Below, piece after piece: positions 26,508-34,578 of a stretch of 64,000 nucleotides of DNA; within the stretch, counting starts at the first letter, position 1; every line of letters begins with the position of its first letter. This DNA comes from Rhizorhabdus phycosphaerae (GTDB lineage: Bacteria > Pseudomonadota > Alphaproteobacteria > Sphingomonadales > Sphingomonadaceae): positions 2,319,501 through 2,383,500 of the forward strand of contig NZ_CP049107.1 of NCBI RefSeq assembly GCF_011044255.1. The letters are read 5' to 3'. The notes under the pieces are model-generated. The model was not told where the DNA came from. It saw only the letters and a program-made list of their open reading frames with translations, and made no database searches. The translations under genes and the position numbers were made by a program.

Positions 26508-27974
26508 ATGATGGCACGCAGCTTCAAGGCCGCGCTGATCGCGGGCACCCTGCTCGCATTTCCCGGCCCGGCCGGCGCACAGACGATCGAAGAGCTGAAG
26601 CGCGAGATCGACGAACTGCGCACCATGGTGAAGGCCCTGCAGGCGGCGCAGGCCGCCAGCGCGACCCCGCGCGCGGCCGAAAGTGCCACGGCGACCAGCC
26701 CTGCGGCTGCCGGCAGCCCGGTCCCGGCCACCGCGGTCGCCGCCAGCCCCGCCGTCATGCCCGCGGCAGCCGCGCCGTCCACTCCGCCGGTCCTGGCCGC
26801 CGCCGTCCCGCTCCACAAGTCCAAGGCCTGGTACGAGCGGCTGATGATCCGCGGCTATACCCAGATGCGGTACAACGCCTTCCTGTCGGGCGACGACACA
26901 GCGCCTGCGGGGGTCTCCCGCCTCCGCTCGGTTCATGATTCGTCGATCTCCGACAAGGGCAGCTTCTCGCTGCGCCGGGTTCGCCTCGTATTGCAGGGCG
27001 ACGTCACCGACCGGCTGTCGATCTACATCCAGCCCGACTTCGCGACAGCCGTGAACAACCAGGCCGGCACCGAGCGCCGCGAAGGCTTCGGCCAGCTGCG
27101 CGATGCCTATGCCGACTTCTTCCTCGACAAGGAAAAGCGATTCCACCTGCGCTTCGGCCAGTCGAAGGTCCCTTATGGCTGGGAAAATCTCCAGTCCTCG
27201 TCGAATCGCCTGACGCTCGACCGCTCGGACGCGATCAACAGCGCGGTTCCCGGCGAGCGCGACCTGGGCATCGTCGCCTTCTACACGCCGACGCACGTCC
27301 AGAAGATCTGGGATCGCCTTGCCGACGACGGCCAGAAGCTGTTCGGCAATTATGGCGCCTTCGGCCTCGCCCTCTACAATGGTCAGGGAATCAACAAGAC
27401 CGAGCAGGACCGGCACCTGATGAAGGTCGCGATGGCGACCTGGCCGATCGAACTGGATGGTCTCGGCGAGATGTTCGAAGGTCAGGTGCTCGAGGTCGGC
27501 GCTTCGGGCATGCTCAACAAGGTGCGCCCGGAGGTTCGCTCCGGCGGCGTCAGCACGCTCGCCTATGACGACAATCGCGCGGGGGCGCACCTCATCCTCT
27601 ACCCCAAGCCCTTCGGCTTCCAGGCGGAATGGAACTGGGGCAAGGGCCCGCAATTCGACACCGCCACGCAGACGATCCGGTCGAAGAAGCTCAGTGGCGG
27701 CTATGTTCAGACGATGTACCGGATCAAGGAAAGCCCGATCGGTCCGATCATGCCCTATGCCCGCTGGCAGCGCTATCGCGGCGGATGGAAGGCATCGACC
27801 AACGCGCCGCGCCTGGAGACAGACGAGCTCGAGCTGGGCGTCGAGTGGCAGATCATCAAGCCGCTCGAGCTGACCATTGCCTATGCCTCGATGAAGCGCA
27901 GCGAGGCCGACGAGCGCCGCACCGGGCGCGCCGAAGGGCAGCTGATCCGGACGCAGCTCCAGTTCAGCTACTGA
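26508..27974 (+). CDS. OprP/OprO-family outer-membrane porin (phosphate-selective type)
   Basis: An outer-membrane porin of about 488 aa. A signal peptide (residues 1-24, ending AGA) is followed by a short coiled coil (IEELKREIDELRTMVKALQ) and an Ala/Pro-rich linker, then a beta-barrel beginning LMIRGYTQMRYNAF. Strand motifs LRRVRLVLQGDVTDRLSIYIQPDF, LRDAYADFFLD and FHLRFGQSKVPYGWENLQSS are those of the OprP/OprO group, which binds phosphate or pyrophosphate. The final residues QLQFSY end in an aromatic, as in barrels. ATG 26508 and 26511 are both possible; GAAGG favours 26511. The upstream Pho-box array supports a phosphate role. Confidence 0.85.
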   Translation: MMARSFKAALIAGTLLAFPGPAGAQTIEELKREIDELRTMVKALQAAQAASATPRAAESATATSPAAAGSPVPATAVAASPAVMPAAAAPSTPPVLAAAVPLHKSKAWYERLMIRGYTQMRYNAFLSGDDTAPAGVSRLRSVHDSSISDKGSFSLRRVRLVLQGDVTDRLSIYIQPDFATAVNNQAGTERREGFGQLRDAYADFFLDKEKRFHLRFGQSKVPYGWENLQSSSNRLTLDRSDAINSAVPGERDLGIVAFYTPTHVQKIWDRLADDGQKLFGNYGAFGLALYNGQGINKTEQDRHLMKVAMATWPIELDGLGEMFEGQVLEVGASGMLNKVRPEVRSGGVSTLAYDDNRAGAHLILYPKPFGFQAEWNWGKGPQFDTATQTIRSKKLSGGYVQTMYRIKESPIGPIMPYARWQRYRGGWKASTNAPRLETDELELGVEWQIIKPLELTIAYASMKRSEADERRTGRAEGQLIRTQLQFSY

Positions 27975-27983
27975 CCCGGCCGA

Positions 27984-28688
27984 TCATCGCCTGACGGTGA
28001 AGCCGAGCGTCACCGTCGGGCGATCGCCATCGCCGGCCGCCCGGGCGACGAGCAGATCGACATCGATCCGCCCGCCGTCGACCGTCCAGCGCAGGCCCGC
28101 CTGCGCGTCCGGCACTCCCGCCCTGGTCGAATAAACCTCTGCCATCAGGCTGATATCGTCCGCAGCGGCATAGACCAGCTGCGCGCCCTGGAAGGCATGC
28201 ACGCCCCGTCCCCGCTGCCCGATCAGGCCCAGATTGAGATTGGCGGTGACGTGCGGGCCGAGCGCGACCGTGAGGGGAAGGGTGAACGCGGCACTGTCCA
28301 CGCGACCCGCCCCCTGTTCCGCCAGAAGGGCGAAGGCCAGGCCGATCCCGGCCCCCTCGCCCTCTCCACCACCGGGCCGTATCGCCCATTTGACCGTCGG
28401 TCCGGCAAGCCAGTGCGTGCCGTCCACGCCCCGGATTCTCTGGATCGCAGCGCCAAGCTCGAGCGTGGGCAGCCCCGCCGGGGTACAGGCCGGACCAAAG
28501 TTCAGAAGCGCCCCTTCCCCGCCCGCGCTCCTGCTCAGCCAGTTTTCGACATGGCAATGCCCCGGCGTCTCTACGCCCGCATCATCGACGACATGCGCCC
28601 CGCCCGCCGCGAGGGCGGGCGAGCACGCCAGCAGCGTCAGGGCAGCGAAAGCCGCCGCCGCTGCGACCCGGACAGATCCGAGCCGCAT
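27984..28688 (-). CDS. Exported hypothetical protein, probable small outer-membrane barrel
   Basis: A 234-residue protein of unknown function. Residues 1-27 form a signal peptide, with a lipobox-like LLAC around residues 19-22. The mature part has alternating hydrophobic strands (LELGAAIQRI, HVTANLNLGLIG, GAQLVYAAADDISLMAEVY, AQAGLRWTV, TVTLGFTVRR) and ends with a barrel-like strand. This resembles proteins with an eight- to ten-stranded transporter-like barrel. It converges on the porin gene (9 bases apart) and lies downstream of corA on the same strand with a 25-base gap, so the two may be co-transcribed. Confidence 0.6.
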   Translation of the reverse strand: MRLGSVRVAAAAAFAALTLLACSPALAAGGAHVVDDAGVETPGHCHVENWLSRSAGGEGALLNFGPACTPAGLPTLELGAAIQRIRGVDGTHWLAGPTVKWAIRPGGGEGEGAGIGLAFALLAEQGAGRVDSAAFTLPLTVALGPHVTANLNLGLIGQRGRGVHAFQGAQLVYAAADDISLMAEVYSTRAGVPDAQAGLRWTVDGGRIDVDLLVARAAGDGDRPTVTLGFTVRR

Positions 28689-28713
28689 CGTCCGCCTCCT
28701 GCACGAGCCATGG

Positions 28714-29694
28714 TCAGAGCCAGCCGCGGCGACGGAAGTAGAGGAACGGCAAGGCCGCCGAGACGAGCATGAGCCCGATCGACGCCGGATAGCCGAGGCT
28801 CCAGCGCAATTCGGGCATCAGCTCGAAATTCATGCCGTAGATCGAAGCGATCAGCGTCGGGGGCAGGAACGCGACCGACGCAACCGTGAAGATCTTGATG
28901 ATCTGGTTCTGCTCGAGGTTGATCAGGCCCAGCGTCGCGTCGAGCAGGAAATTGATCTTGCTCGACAGGAAGGACGCATGGTCGGTCAGCGCCTGCACAT
29001 CCCGCTGCAGCGTCCGAACGCGCGTCCGCGCATCGCGCCCGGCATCGGGATGGCGCGCGCTGTAATAGGACAGCAGGCGAGCCATCCCGACGAGCGACTC
29101 GCGCAGCTTCGTCAGCAGGTCGCCCTGACGGCCGATCGCGCCGAGCATCGCTTCGAGATCGCGCGACGGGTCTCCCGCAGCGGGCCTTTTGCCCGTCTTC
29201 GCCCCGAACACTTCGCGCGAGATTGCGTCGCAGCGCAACGAGCTGCGCTCAAGCGCATCGGCGACCTGGTCGACCGTCGTGTCGAGCAGGTCGATCAGCA
29301 GATAATGTGCGGACTCCCGCCCCGTACCCCGCAGCCGCCGGCCGCGCAGCTGGTCGAAGGACAGCGCATCGTCGTGACGGACCGTCACCAGGCTCGACCG
29401 TCCAAGGATGAAGGTGACGGGGGTCAGGCGGGGCTCGTCGCCCTCGGCGCCGGTGACCAGCGAGACCGTCATGAACAGGGCGCCATCCTCCTCGTAGAGG
29501 CGCGCCGAGAGCTCGATCTCCTCCATCTCCTGCAGCGTGGGGATGTCGACCCCCAGCAGCGCCGAAGCGGTGCGCGCCTCGGCGGCGCCGGGACGGACGA
29601 TGTCTGCCCACAGGATCGAGGGCGCGGCGCCGGCGGTCGCGAGGATATCGGTCGGCACGAGGCGGTCGGCCTCGCGCGCAAAGGCGTTGAACAT
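28714..29694 (-). CDS. corA: CorA-family magnesium/metal ion transporter
   Basis: CorA-type inner-membrane channel for Mg2+ or Co2+. The cytoplasmic N-terminal funnel (about 1-260) ends in two C-terminal membrane helices, with the selectivity motif YGMNFELMPEL after the first (FLPPTLIASIYGMNF). The long stalk helix with LINLEQNQIIKIFTVASVAF is typical. I place the start at ATG 29694, seven bases after AGGAG; this gives 326 aa, normal for the family. A longer reading to 29739 adds an unlikely 15 residues. The FELMPEL form is the E. coli-like CorA type and not the ZntB type. Confidence 0.93.
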   Translation of the reverse strand: MFNAFAREADRLVPTDILATAGAAPSILWADIVRPGAAEARTASALLGVDIPTLQEMEEIELSARLYEEDGALFMTVSLVTGAEGDEPRLTPVTFILGRSSLVTVRHDDALSFDQLRGRRLRGTGRESAHYLLIDLLDTTVDQVADALERSSLRCDAISREVFGAKTGKRPAAGDPSRDLEAMLGAIGRQGDLLTKLRESLVGMARLLSYYSARHPDAGRDARTRVRTLQRDVQALTDHASFLSSKINFLLDATLGLINLEQNQIIKIFTVASVAFLPPTLIASIYGMNFELMPELRWSLGYPASIGLMLVSAALPFLYFRRRGWL

Positions 29695-29918
29695 GCTTGT
29701 TCTCCTGATGCTGTCGGCCGACGGCTCAGGAGGCGGCACCCCTATCGGGCGCGGACCGGCGAAACCATCGGACGGAAGGATCGACTTCGACTGTCGGGGT
29801 CCATTGGTCCTGTCCTTGGGTGTGTGCCGGAGTCGGCTCCGGCGGGGGTGCCCTTGCTCCCGCTCGCGCCGTGGGTCAAGCCGTCATGGCCGGATCCGGG
29901 CGCGGCGCAAAAGGGGGG

Positions 29919-30131
29919 TCAGTCGCCGCTCTTGCCGAACATGGCGTCCTTGGCGGAATCCAGTCCCTTCAACACGGCCCAGCCGACCGCATAGGTGAAG
30001 ACTAGCGGGACGATCGCCCGGACCACGGTCGCGGTCGCCGCGCCGATGATCGCACCGTCGGCGGTCGAATCCTCGCCATCGGCGCCGTCGATGGCGCTGC
30101 CGATCAGGGCGCCCAATGCGGTACTCAGCAT
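29919..30131 (-). CDS. Small hypothetical membrane protein
   Basis: A 70-residue protein with a Gly/Ala-rich first half (STALGALIGSAIDG, DGAIIGAATATVV) like a glycine zipper, one membrane segment (VPLVFTYAVGWAVLKG) and a charged tail. GGAG eight bases before ATG 30131 supports this start. It lies downstream of ompW with a terminator between them, so it probably has its own promoter. No function is recognised. Confidence 0.6.
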   Translation of the reverse strand: MLSTALGALIGSAIDGADGEDSTADGAIIGAATATVVRAIVPLVFTYAVGWAVLKGLDSAKDAMFGKSGD

Positions 30132-30185
30132 GATGTCGTCTCCATTCGTTGCGGGCCTGATACGCCTTGCCCGCGCTGCGGTTCC

Positions 30186-30212
30186 AAAAAAAGGGGGAGC
30201 CGAAGCTCCCCC
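30186..30212 (-). terminator. Rho-independent terminator of ompW
   Basis: Read on the minus strand, an 8-bp GC stem (30205-30212 with 30193-30200) closes a UUCG tetraloop and is followed by seven U residues (30192-30186). It lies 29 bases past the ompW stop. This is a textbook intrinsic terminator. Confidence 0.95.
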
Positions 30213-30241
30213 GAGGTGCAAGTCGGAGAGGAGGACTTGTC

Positions 30242-30901
30242 TCAGAAACGCATGCCGATGCCCGCACCGAACACGAAAGGATCGAGGTGCAGCTTGACCC
30301 GCTGGGTGGCGGCGGCGGTCGTGTCGAGCCGCGCACGGGTGTCGATGTCGATATATTTGACGTCGAGATTGAAGAAGGCGCGCTTGCTGATCGGGATGTC
30401 GACGCCCGCCTGGAGCGCATAGCCGAAGCTCGACTTCATCGACACGTCGGTCTTGCCGACGGCCGCGACGAGCCCCTTCGACGCCTTTTCGGAATAGAAG
30501 ATCGTGTAGTTCACGCCCGCACCGACATAGGGGCGGATCTGGCCTTCCGGCGCTAAATGATATTGCAGCGTCAGCGTCGGCGGCAGCACCCAGGTCGAGG
30601 CAAGCTTGCCGATCGATCCCGTGGTACCCGTACGGCCGCTCGCATCATGCTTGGTGGTCGCGAGGATCAGCTCGGTGCCGATATTCTTCGTCAGCATATA
30701 GGTGAAATCGACTTCGGGCATGAAGCTGTTGTTCACCTTGACCTTCTCGCCCGGGAAGGCGGGAAGGACGGAGCCCGACTTCTCGTTCGGCGCGACGACG
30801 ATGCCGCGCAGGCGAATGAGGAGGTCCCCTTGCTCGGCGCGCGCCGGACCGGCCAGCATGGCGGCGGCGACTGCGGTTCCGATCATCAAACTGCGCATCA
30901 T
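30242..30901 (-). CDS. ompW: OmpW-family outer-membrane protein
   Basis: Eight-stranded outer-membrane barrel of the OmpW family, 219 aa. A signal peptide (LMIGTAVAAAMLAGPARA) precedes GDLLIRLRGIVVAPNEKSG, the usual first strand. EVDFTYMLTKNIGTELILATTKHD, LPPTLTLQYHLAPEGQIRPYVGAGVNYT and AFFNLDVKYIDIDT are family blocks, and the chain ends GAGIGMRF. OmpW proteins pass small hydrophobic molecules, and several are FNR-regulated. It diverges from hemN, and the 127-base gap contains an exact FNR box. The start is ATG 30901 (MM), with a GGGATTACGAG leader. Confidence 0.92.
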   Translation of the reverse strand: MMRSLMIGTAVAAAMLAGPARAEQGDLLIRLRGIVVAPNEKSGSVLPAFPGEKVKVNNSFMPEVDFTYMLTKNIGTELILATTKHDASGRTGTTGSIGKLASTWVLPPTLTLQYHLAPEGQIRPYVGAGVNYTIFYSEKASKGLVAAVGKTDVSMKSSFGYALQAGVDIPISKRAFFNLDVKYIDIDTRARLDTTAAATQRVKLHLDPFVFGAGIGMRF

Positions 30902-30958
30902 GTCTCGTAATCCCTTGCGTTGACGGAGCCCTGATGCGCGCTCCGCTCCGCCGGTCCC

Positions 30959-30972
30959 TTGACCTTGCGCAA
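30959..30972 (+). promoter_or_regulatory. Weak second FNR-like site between ompW and hemN
   Basis: TTGAC-CTTG-CGCAA keeps TTGA and CAA but misses the inner bases of the consensus. Its centre is 22 bases, two helical turns, from the perfect box at 30981. On its own it would not be called. Confidence 0.35.
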
Positions 30973-30980
30973 CCATCGTC

Positions 30981-30994
30981 TTGATTCGGATCAA
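30981..30994 (+). promoter_or_regulatory. Perfect FNR/FixK box between ompW and hemN
   Basis: TTGAT-TCGG-ATCAA matches the consensus at all ten defined positions. It is centred 41.5 bases before ATG 31029 of hemN and about 86 bases from the ompW start on the other strand. It could serve either gene or both. Confidence 0.93.
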
Positions 30995-31028
30995 GGGCGG
31001 CGCTCGGCCGACATGCGACCAGCAAGGC

Positions 31029-32348
31029 ATGTGGCCCTATCACCCCGCTTTGCTCGAACGCCCGGTTCCGCGCTATACGAGCTACCCGACGGCGGCCGAG
31101 TTCCGCGCCGATGTCGGGACGCCCGCCTTCGTCGAAGCGCTCGACGCGATTCCGGCGCGTGCGCCGCTCTCGCTCTACGTCCACATCCCCTACTGCCATG
31201 AGATATGCAGCTATTGCGGCTGCAACACCGGCCGGGCGAACCGCAGCCACCGGTTGGCCTCTTATCTGGAAGCCCTAGGTGCCGAGATCGACATGGTCGC
31301 CGGCCACCTCTCCGGGCGCGGCGTGGTGTCCCGCATCGCCTTTGGCGGCGGCAGCCCCAACGCCATCGCGCCGCTCGACTTCGTCCGGCTGGTCGACCGG
31401 CTGACCACGCGCTTCCGCGCCTCCGCTCCGGTCATCTCGGTCGAAATCGATCCGCGTACGCTCGAGCGCTCCTGGCTTGCCACGCTGCGCACCGTCGGCG
31501 TCCAGCGTGTCAGCCTGGGCGTCCAGACCTTCGACGACGCGCTCCAGCATGCGATCGGCCGTCCCCAGCCCGACAGCATGATCGCCCGCGCGGTCGACGG
31601 CTTCCGCGATGCGGGCGTCGCTTCGATCAATTTCGACCTGATGTACGGACTGCCGGGGCAGACGATCACCGATATCGAGCATTCCGCCGCGCGCAGCGTC
31701 GAGCTGGGAGCCGATCGCGTCGCCCTCTTCGGCTATGCCCATCTCCCCGCCATGTTCCCGCGCCAGCGCCGGATAGACGCAACCGCGCTGCCCGACGCCG
31801 CCCTTCGCTTTCGGCAGGCGGCAACGGGCCATGAGCTGTTCGTGGGCGCCGGATATGTGCCCGTGGGGTTCGATCATTTCGCCCGGCCGGGTGACGCGCT
31901 CGCCATCGCTGCGTGCGCCGGAACACTACGGCGCAACTTCCAGGGTTTTACCGACGACGGAAGCCGCCACCTGATCGGCTTCGGGGCCAGCGCGATCAGC
32001 GAGTTTCCGACGCTCCTCGTGCAGAATGAGAAAAATGCCGGTCCCTATCGCGAGGCGATCGTCGCAGGCCGCCTGCCGGTCGCGCGCGGCATAGGCCGCG
32101 ACCGGCACGAGATCGCCCGCGCCAGGGTGATCGAGCAGCTGCTCTGTGCCGGGCGCGCCCGCGCCGATCGCCAGTTGCTGCAGGCGGCCCGGCCGGCTCT
32201 GGACATCTTTGCCCAGGAGAATCTGGTGCATATCGCCGACGACCATATAGAGCTCGCAGCCGAAGCCCTGCCCTATGCCCGGTCGATCGCCGCCTGTTTC
32301 GACGGCCATCGTCCGCTTGGCGAAAAGCGTTTCAGCAATGCGATCTGA
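31029..32348 (+). CDS. hemN: Oxygen-independent coproporphyrinogen III oxidase
   Basis: Radical SAM enzyme converting coproporphyrinogen III to protoporphyrinogen IX without oxygen, in the cytoplasm. The [4Fe-4S]/SAM motif is Cys56-Cys60-Cys63 in YCHEICSYCGCNT. GGGSPN, VEIDPRTL, RVSLGVQTFDDALQHAIGR and NFDLMYGLPGQT are family blocks, and the extra Cys after the cluster (CGCNT) marks true HemN as opposed to HemW. The N-terminal RPVPRYTSYPTA segment is also HemN-specific in type. Length is 439 aa. Start ATG 31029; upstream codons in this frame run through the FNR box and cannot be coding. It supplies haem for the cbb3 oxidase when oxygen is low. Confidence 0.93.
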   Translation: MWPYHPALLERPVPRYTSYPTAAEFRADVGTPAFVEALDAIPARAPLSLYVHIPYCHEICSYCGCNTGRANRSHRLASYLEALGAEIDMVAGHLSGRGVVSRIAFGGGSPNAIAPLDFVRLVDRLTTRFRASAPVISVEIDPRTLERSWLATLRTVGVQRVSLGVQTFDDALQHAIGRPQPDSMIARAVDGFRDAGVASINFDLMYGLPGQTITDIEHSAARSVELGADRVALFGYAHLPAMFPRQRRIDATALPDAALRFRQAATGHELFVGAGYVPVGFDHFARPGDALAIAACAGTLRRNFQGFTDDGSRHLIGFGASAISEFPTLLVQNEKNAGPYREAIVAGRLPVARGIGRDRHEIARARVIEQLLCAGRARADRQLLQAARPALDIFAQENLVHIADDHIELAAEALPYARSIAACFDGHRPLGEKRFSNAI

Positions 32349-32574
32349 GCCGGGTACCCTCGAGCTGATCGCCTCGGCCGCCATGATCGTCGCGATGCTC
32401 GGCACCGCGATCCCCGCCGCGGCCTCCGCGACCACATTGCGTGTCGAACTGTGCAGCGGTGGCTCTTCGAGAACCATCGACCTCCCCATGCGCAAGGGCG
32501 ACCGATCGCATGACCAGGGCTGCACCGCGGCCTGCCACGCGGCCGATCCGCGTCGCCGCAGAGCCGCGCCATGA
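32338..32574 (+). CDS. Small exported cysteine-containing hypothetical protein
   Basis: A 78-residue protein whose ATG lies 11 bases inside the end of hemN. It has an N-terminal hydrophobic signal (LIASAAMIVAMLGTAIPAAASA) and a short mature part with TLRVELCSGG and a CTAACHA motif before an Arg-rich tail. Cys and His spacing could bind a metal or haem-related ligand, but CTAACHA is not the CXXCH haem c motif. The overlap with hemN suggests translational coupling and FNR-dependent expression. I do not recognise the family. Confidence 0.55.
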   Translation: MRSEPGTLELIASAAMIVAMLGTAIPAAASATTLRVELCSGGSSRTIDLPMRKGDRSHDQGCTAACHAADPRRRRAAP

Positions 32575-32603
32575 CCCTTCACACTGCCCACAAGGATCTG
32601 ATC

Positions 32604-33128
32604 ATGTCAGCCACTGCCACCGCAGCGCCCATAGAGCTCCGCACCCGCAGCGGCGTAAGCCTGTTCGTCAGGCCCGCTGCGCCGGATGACGCCCCGCTTC
32701 TCGTGAGCTTCTTCGAACAGGTCTCGGCTGAGGATCTGCGCTTCCGCTTTCTGAGCGCCGTCCACCATGTCCCGGCGGGACAGATCGAGGCTATGGTCGA
32801 CATCGATCACCAGCGCAGCGAGAATTTCCTCGCCTTCGACGCACAGGGCGAGATGGTGGCAACCGCCGTTCTCGGCTGCGACGCTGCCTTCGACACCGCC
32901 GAGGTGGCCATCGCCATCCGCCGCGACCGGAAGGGACAGGGCATCGGCTGGACCCTGCTCGAGCATGTCGCACGCGAGGCCAGGGGGCGCGGGATCAAGC
33001 GGCTTCAGTCGATCGAGAGCCGGGACAATCACTCTGCGATCGAGCTCGAGCGCGAAATGGGCTTCGTGGCGCGCGAGTGCCCGGATGATCCCAGCCTGAT
33101 GCTGCTGGAAATTCACTTCGGCGGATAG
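32604..33128 (+). CDS. GNAT-family N-acetyltransferase (Pat-like domain)
   Basis: A single GNAT domain of 174 aa. The SDLR-like opening VRPAAPDDAPLLVSFFEQVSAEDLRFRF resembles the acetyltransferase domain of protein lysine acetyltransferases of the Pat/YfiQ type. Acetyl-CoA binding is seen in RRDRKGQGIGWTLLEHV (R/QxxGxG/A). ATG 32604 is preceded by AAGGAT at seven bases. It follows hemN and the small exported protein in the same direction, so it may belong to the low-oxygen regulon. Whether the target is a protein or a small molecule is unknown. Confidence 0.8.
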   Translation: MSATATAAPIELRTRSGVSLFVRPAAPDDAPLLVSFFEQVSAEDLRFRFLSAVHHVPAGQIEAMVDIDHQRSENFLAFDAQGEMVATAVLGCDAAFDTAEVAIAIRRDRKGQGIGWTLLEHVAREARGRGIKRLQSIESRDNHSAIELEREMGFVARECPDDPSLMLLEIHFGG

Positions 33129-33130
33129 GC

Positions 33131-34555
33131 ATGGGCTGGCGGCGCCTTCATCCTCTCTCCCGCAGTCTAGGCGGGGTGGTGGCGCTGGGCTTACTGCCCT
33201 CTCCGCTATGGGCGGATCCGGTGGGTGCACAGCCCGTCCAGTCACGCGAGGCCGCGCTGGAAAGGCGGCTGGCGGAGCTGGAGCAAGCGGTCGCTGCGCT
33301 GCGGGCCGAACTCGCCGCCACGCGCCAGGCGGCGCCCGCCGCCATCGAGACGGAGACCAGGACCGCGATGATGTCCGGCAGTCCGGCGTCGCGGCCCAGT
33401 CGCGCAAGCGGCCCGGCAACGCCCCCCGCCGACGGCTTCATGGCCGGCGGCACGCGCGTCCGGCTCAACGGCTATATCAAGGCGGTGGCGAGCGCATCGC
33501 GCTACGACGACGGGACGGTTCCGCCCGGGTCGCTCGGCAAGGACTTCTATCTTCCCCAGACCATCCCGGTCGGCGGGACGGGACGCGGACATGATTTCGC
33601 TGCACAGGCCAAGCAGACGAGGCTGTGGCTGACGACCGAGACCCCGGCGGGCGGCGACATGATCCGCGCGCATCTGGAGTTCGACTTCCAGACGGCGCCG
33701 GGAACGCAAGGGTCGCAGCGCACCACGAACGGCTATAATCTTGCCCTGCGACGGGGATTCGTCCGCTATGGACGCTGGCTGGTCGGGCAGGAATGGAGCA
33801 ATTTCCAATATGTCGCGGCCCTGCCCGAGACCACCGACTTCGTCGGCACGACGGAGGGTACGGTGTTCGAGCGGCAGATGCAGCTGCGCTACACAATAGC
33901 GCTCTCGCCCAGACTGGCTCTGTCGCTGTCGGCCGAAAATGCCGAGACGTCGAGCGAGACACCGGCCTCCCCGCTGATGGTCGAGAATGACAGCGACCGC
34001 CTGCCCGACGCGACCGCACGGCTGCTGCTGTCGATGGACGGAGGAGAGGTCTCGCTCGCCGCCCTGGTGCGGCAATTGTCTATCGAAAGCGGCAGCGTAT
34101 CCGATCACGCCATCGGCTGGGGCGTCAGCGGCGCGGGGAAGATCGCCTTCGGCCCGGCACGGCGTCACGACCTGCGCTTCATGCTGAGCTATGGCCGGGG
34201 GATCGGCCGCTATCTCGGCCTCAACTTCGCACCCGACGTGATCTTCAATCCGGCGGGAGATGCCGAGCTCCACCTCGTGCGCAATCTCGCTGGCTTCGTC
34301 GCGGTCCGGATCGGCTGGACCGACAAGCTGCGCTCCACGCTGATGGCGAGCTATCAGAAGGCCGATTATCCGTCGGGAGCGGCGGTCCCGCCGGGCAGCA
34401 ATGCGCGCGCGCAGAGCGTGGCCGCCAATCTGTTCTGGACGCCTATGCCGGGCTTGGACCTGGGCGCGGAAATCCGACATGGTGAACGCCGGATCGTGTC
34501 GGGCGCTTCCGGGCAGATGGACCGGCTGGAGCTCTCAGCCAAATATGGCTTCTGA
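33131..34555 (+). CDS. DcaP-like trimeric outer-membrane porin
   Basis: A 474-residue outer-membrane protein. A signal peptide is followed by a coiled coil (REAALERRLAELEQAVAALRAELAATR), a Pro/Ser-rich linker, and a barrel starting VRLNGYIKAVASASRYDDG. The segments SRLWL-like QTRLWLTTETPAGGDMIRAHLEFDF and GRWLVGQEWSNF are characteristic of DcaP porins, which take up dicarboxylates and similar organic acids. The chain ends in ELSAKYGF with terminal Phe. It starts 2 bases after the acetyltransferase stop and is followed 23 bases later by an MHS-type symporter, suggesting an outer plus inner membrane uptake pair. Confidence 0.82.
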   Translation: MGWRRLHPLSRSLGGVVALGLLPSPLWADPVGAQPVQSREAALERRLAELEQAVAALRAELAATRQAAPAAIETETRTAMMSGSPASRPSRASGPATPPADGFMAGGTRVRLNGYIKAVASASRYDDGTVPPGSLGKDFYLPQTIPVGGTGRGHDFAAQAKQTRLWLTTETPAGGDMIRAHLEFDFQTAPGTQGSQRTTNGYNLALRRGFVRYGRWLVGQEWSNFQYVAALPETTDFVGTTEGTVFERQMQLRYTIALSPRLALSLSAENAETSSETPASPLMVENDSDRLPDATARLLLSMDGGEVSLAALVRQLSIESGSVSDHAIGWGVSGAGKIAFGPARRHDLRFMLSYGRGIGRYLGLNFAPDVIFNPAGDAELHLVRNLAGFVAVRIGWTDKLRSTLMASYQKADYPSGAAVPPGSNARAQSVAANLFWTPMPGLDLGAEIRHGERRIVSGASGQMDRLELSAKYGF

Positions 34556-34578
34556 CAAGCAGGACAAAAAGGGAGAGG

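Noticed and set aside
30902-31030. Extended N-termini of ompW and hemN through the region between them
   Set aside because: These readings pass through the perfect FNR box and lack ribosome sites; the signal peptide and family N-terminus mark the later starts.
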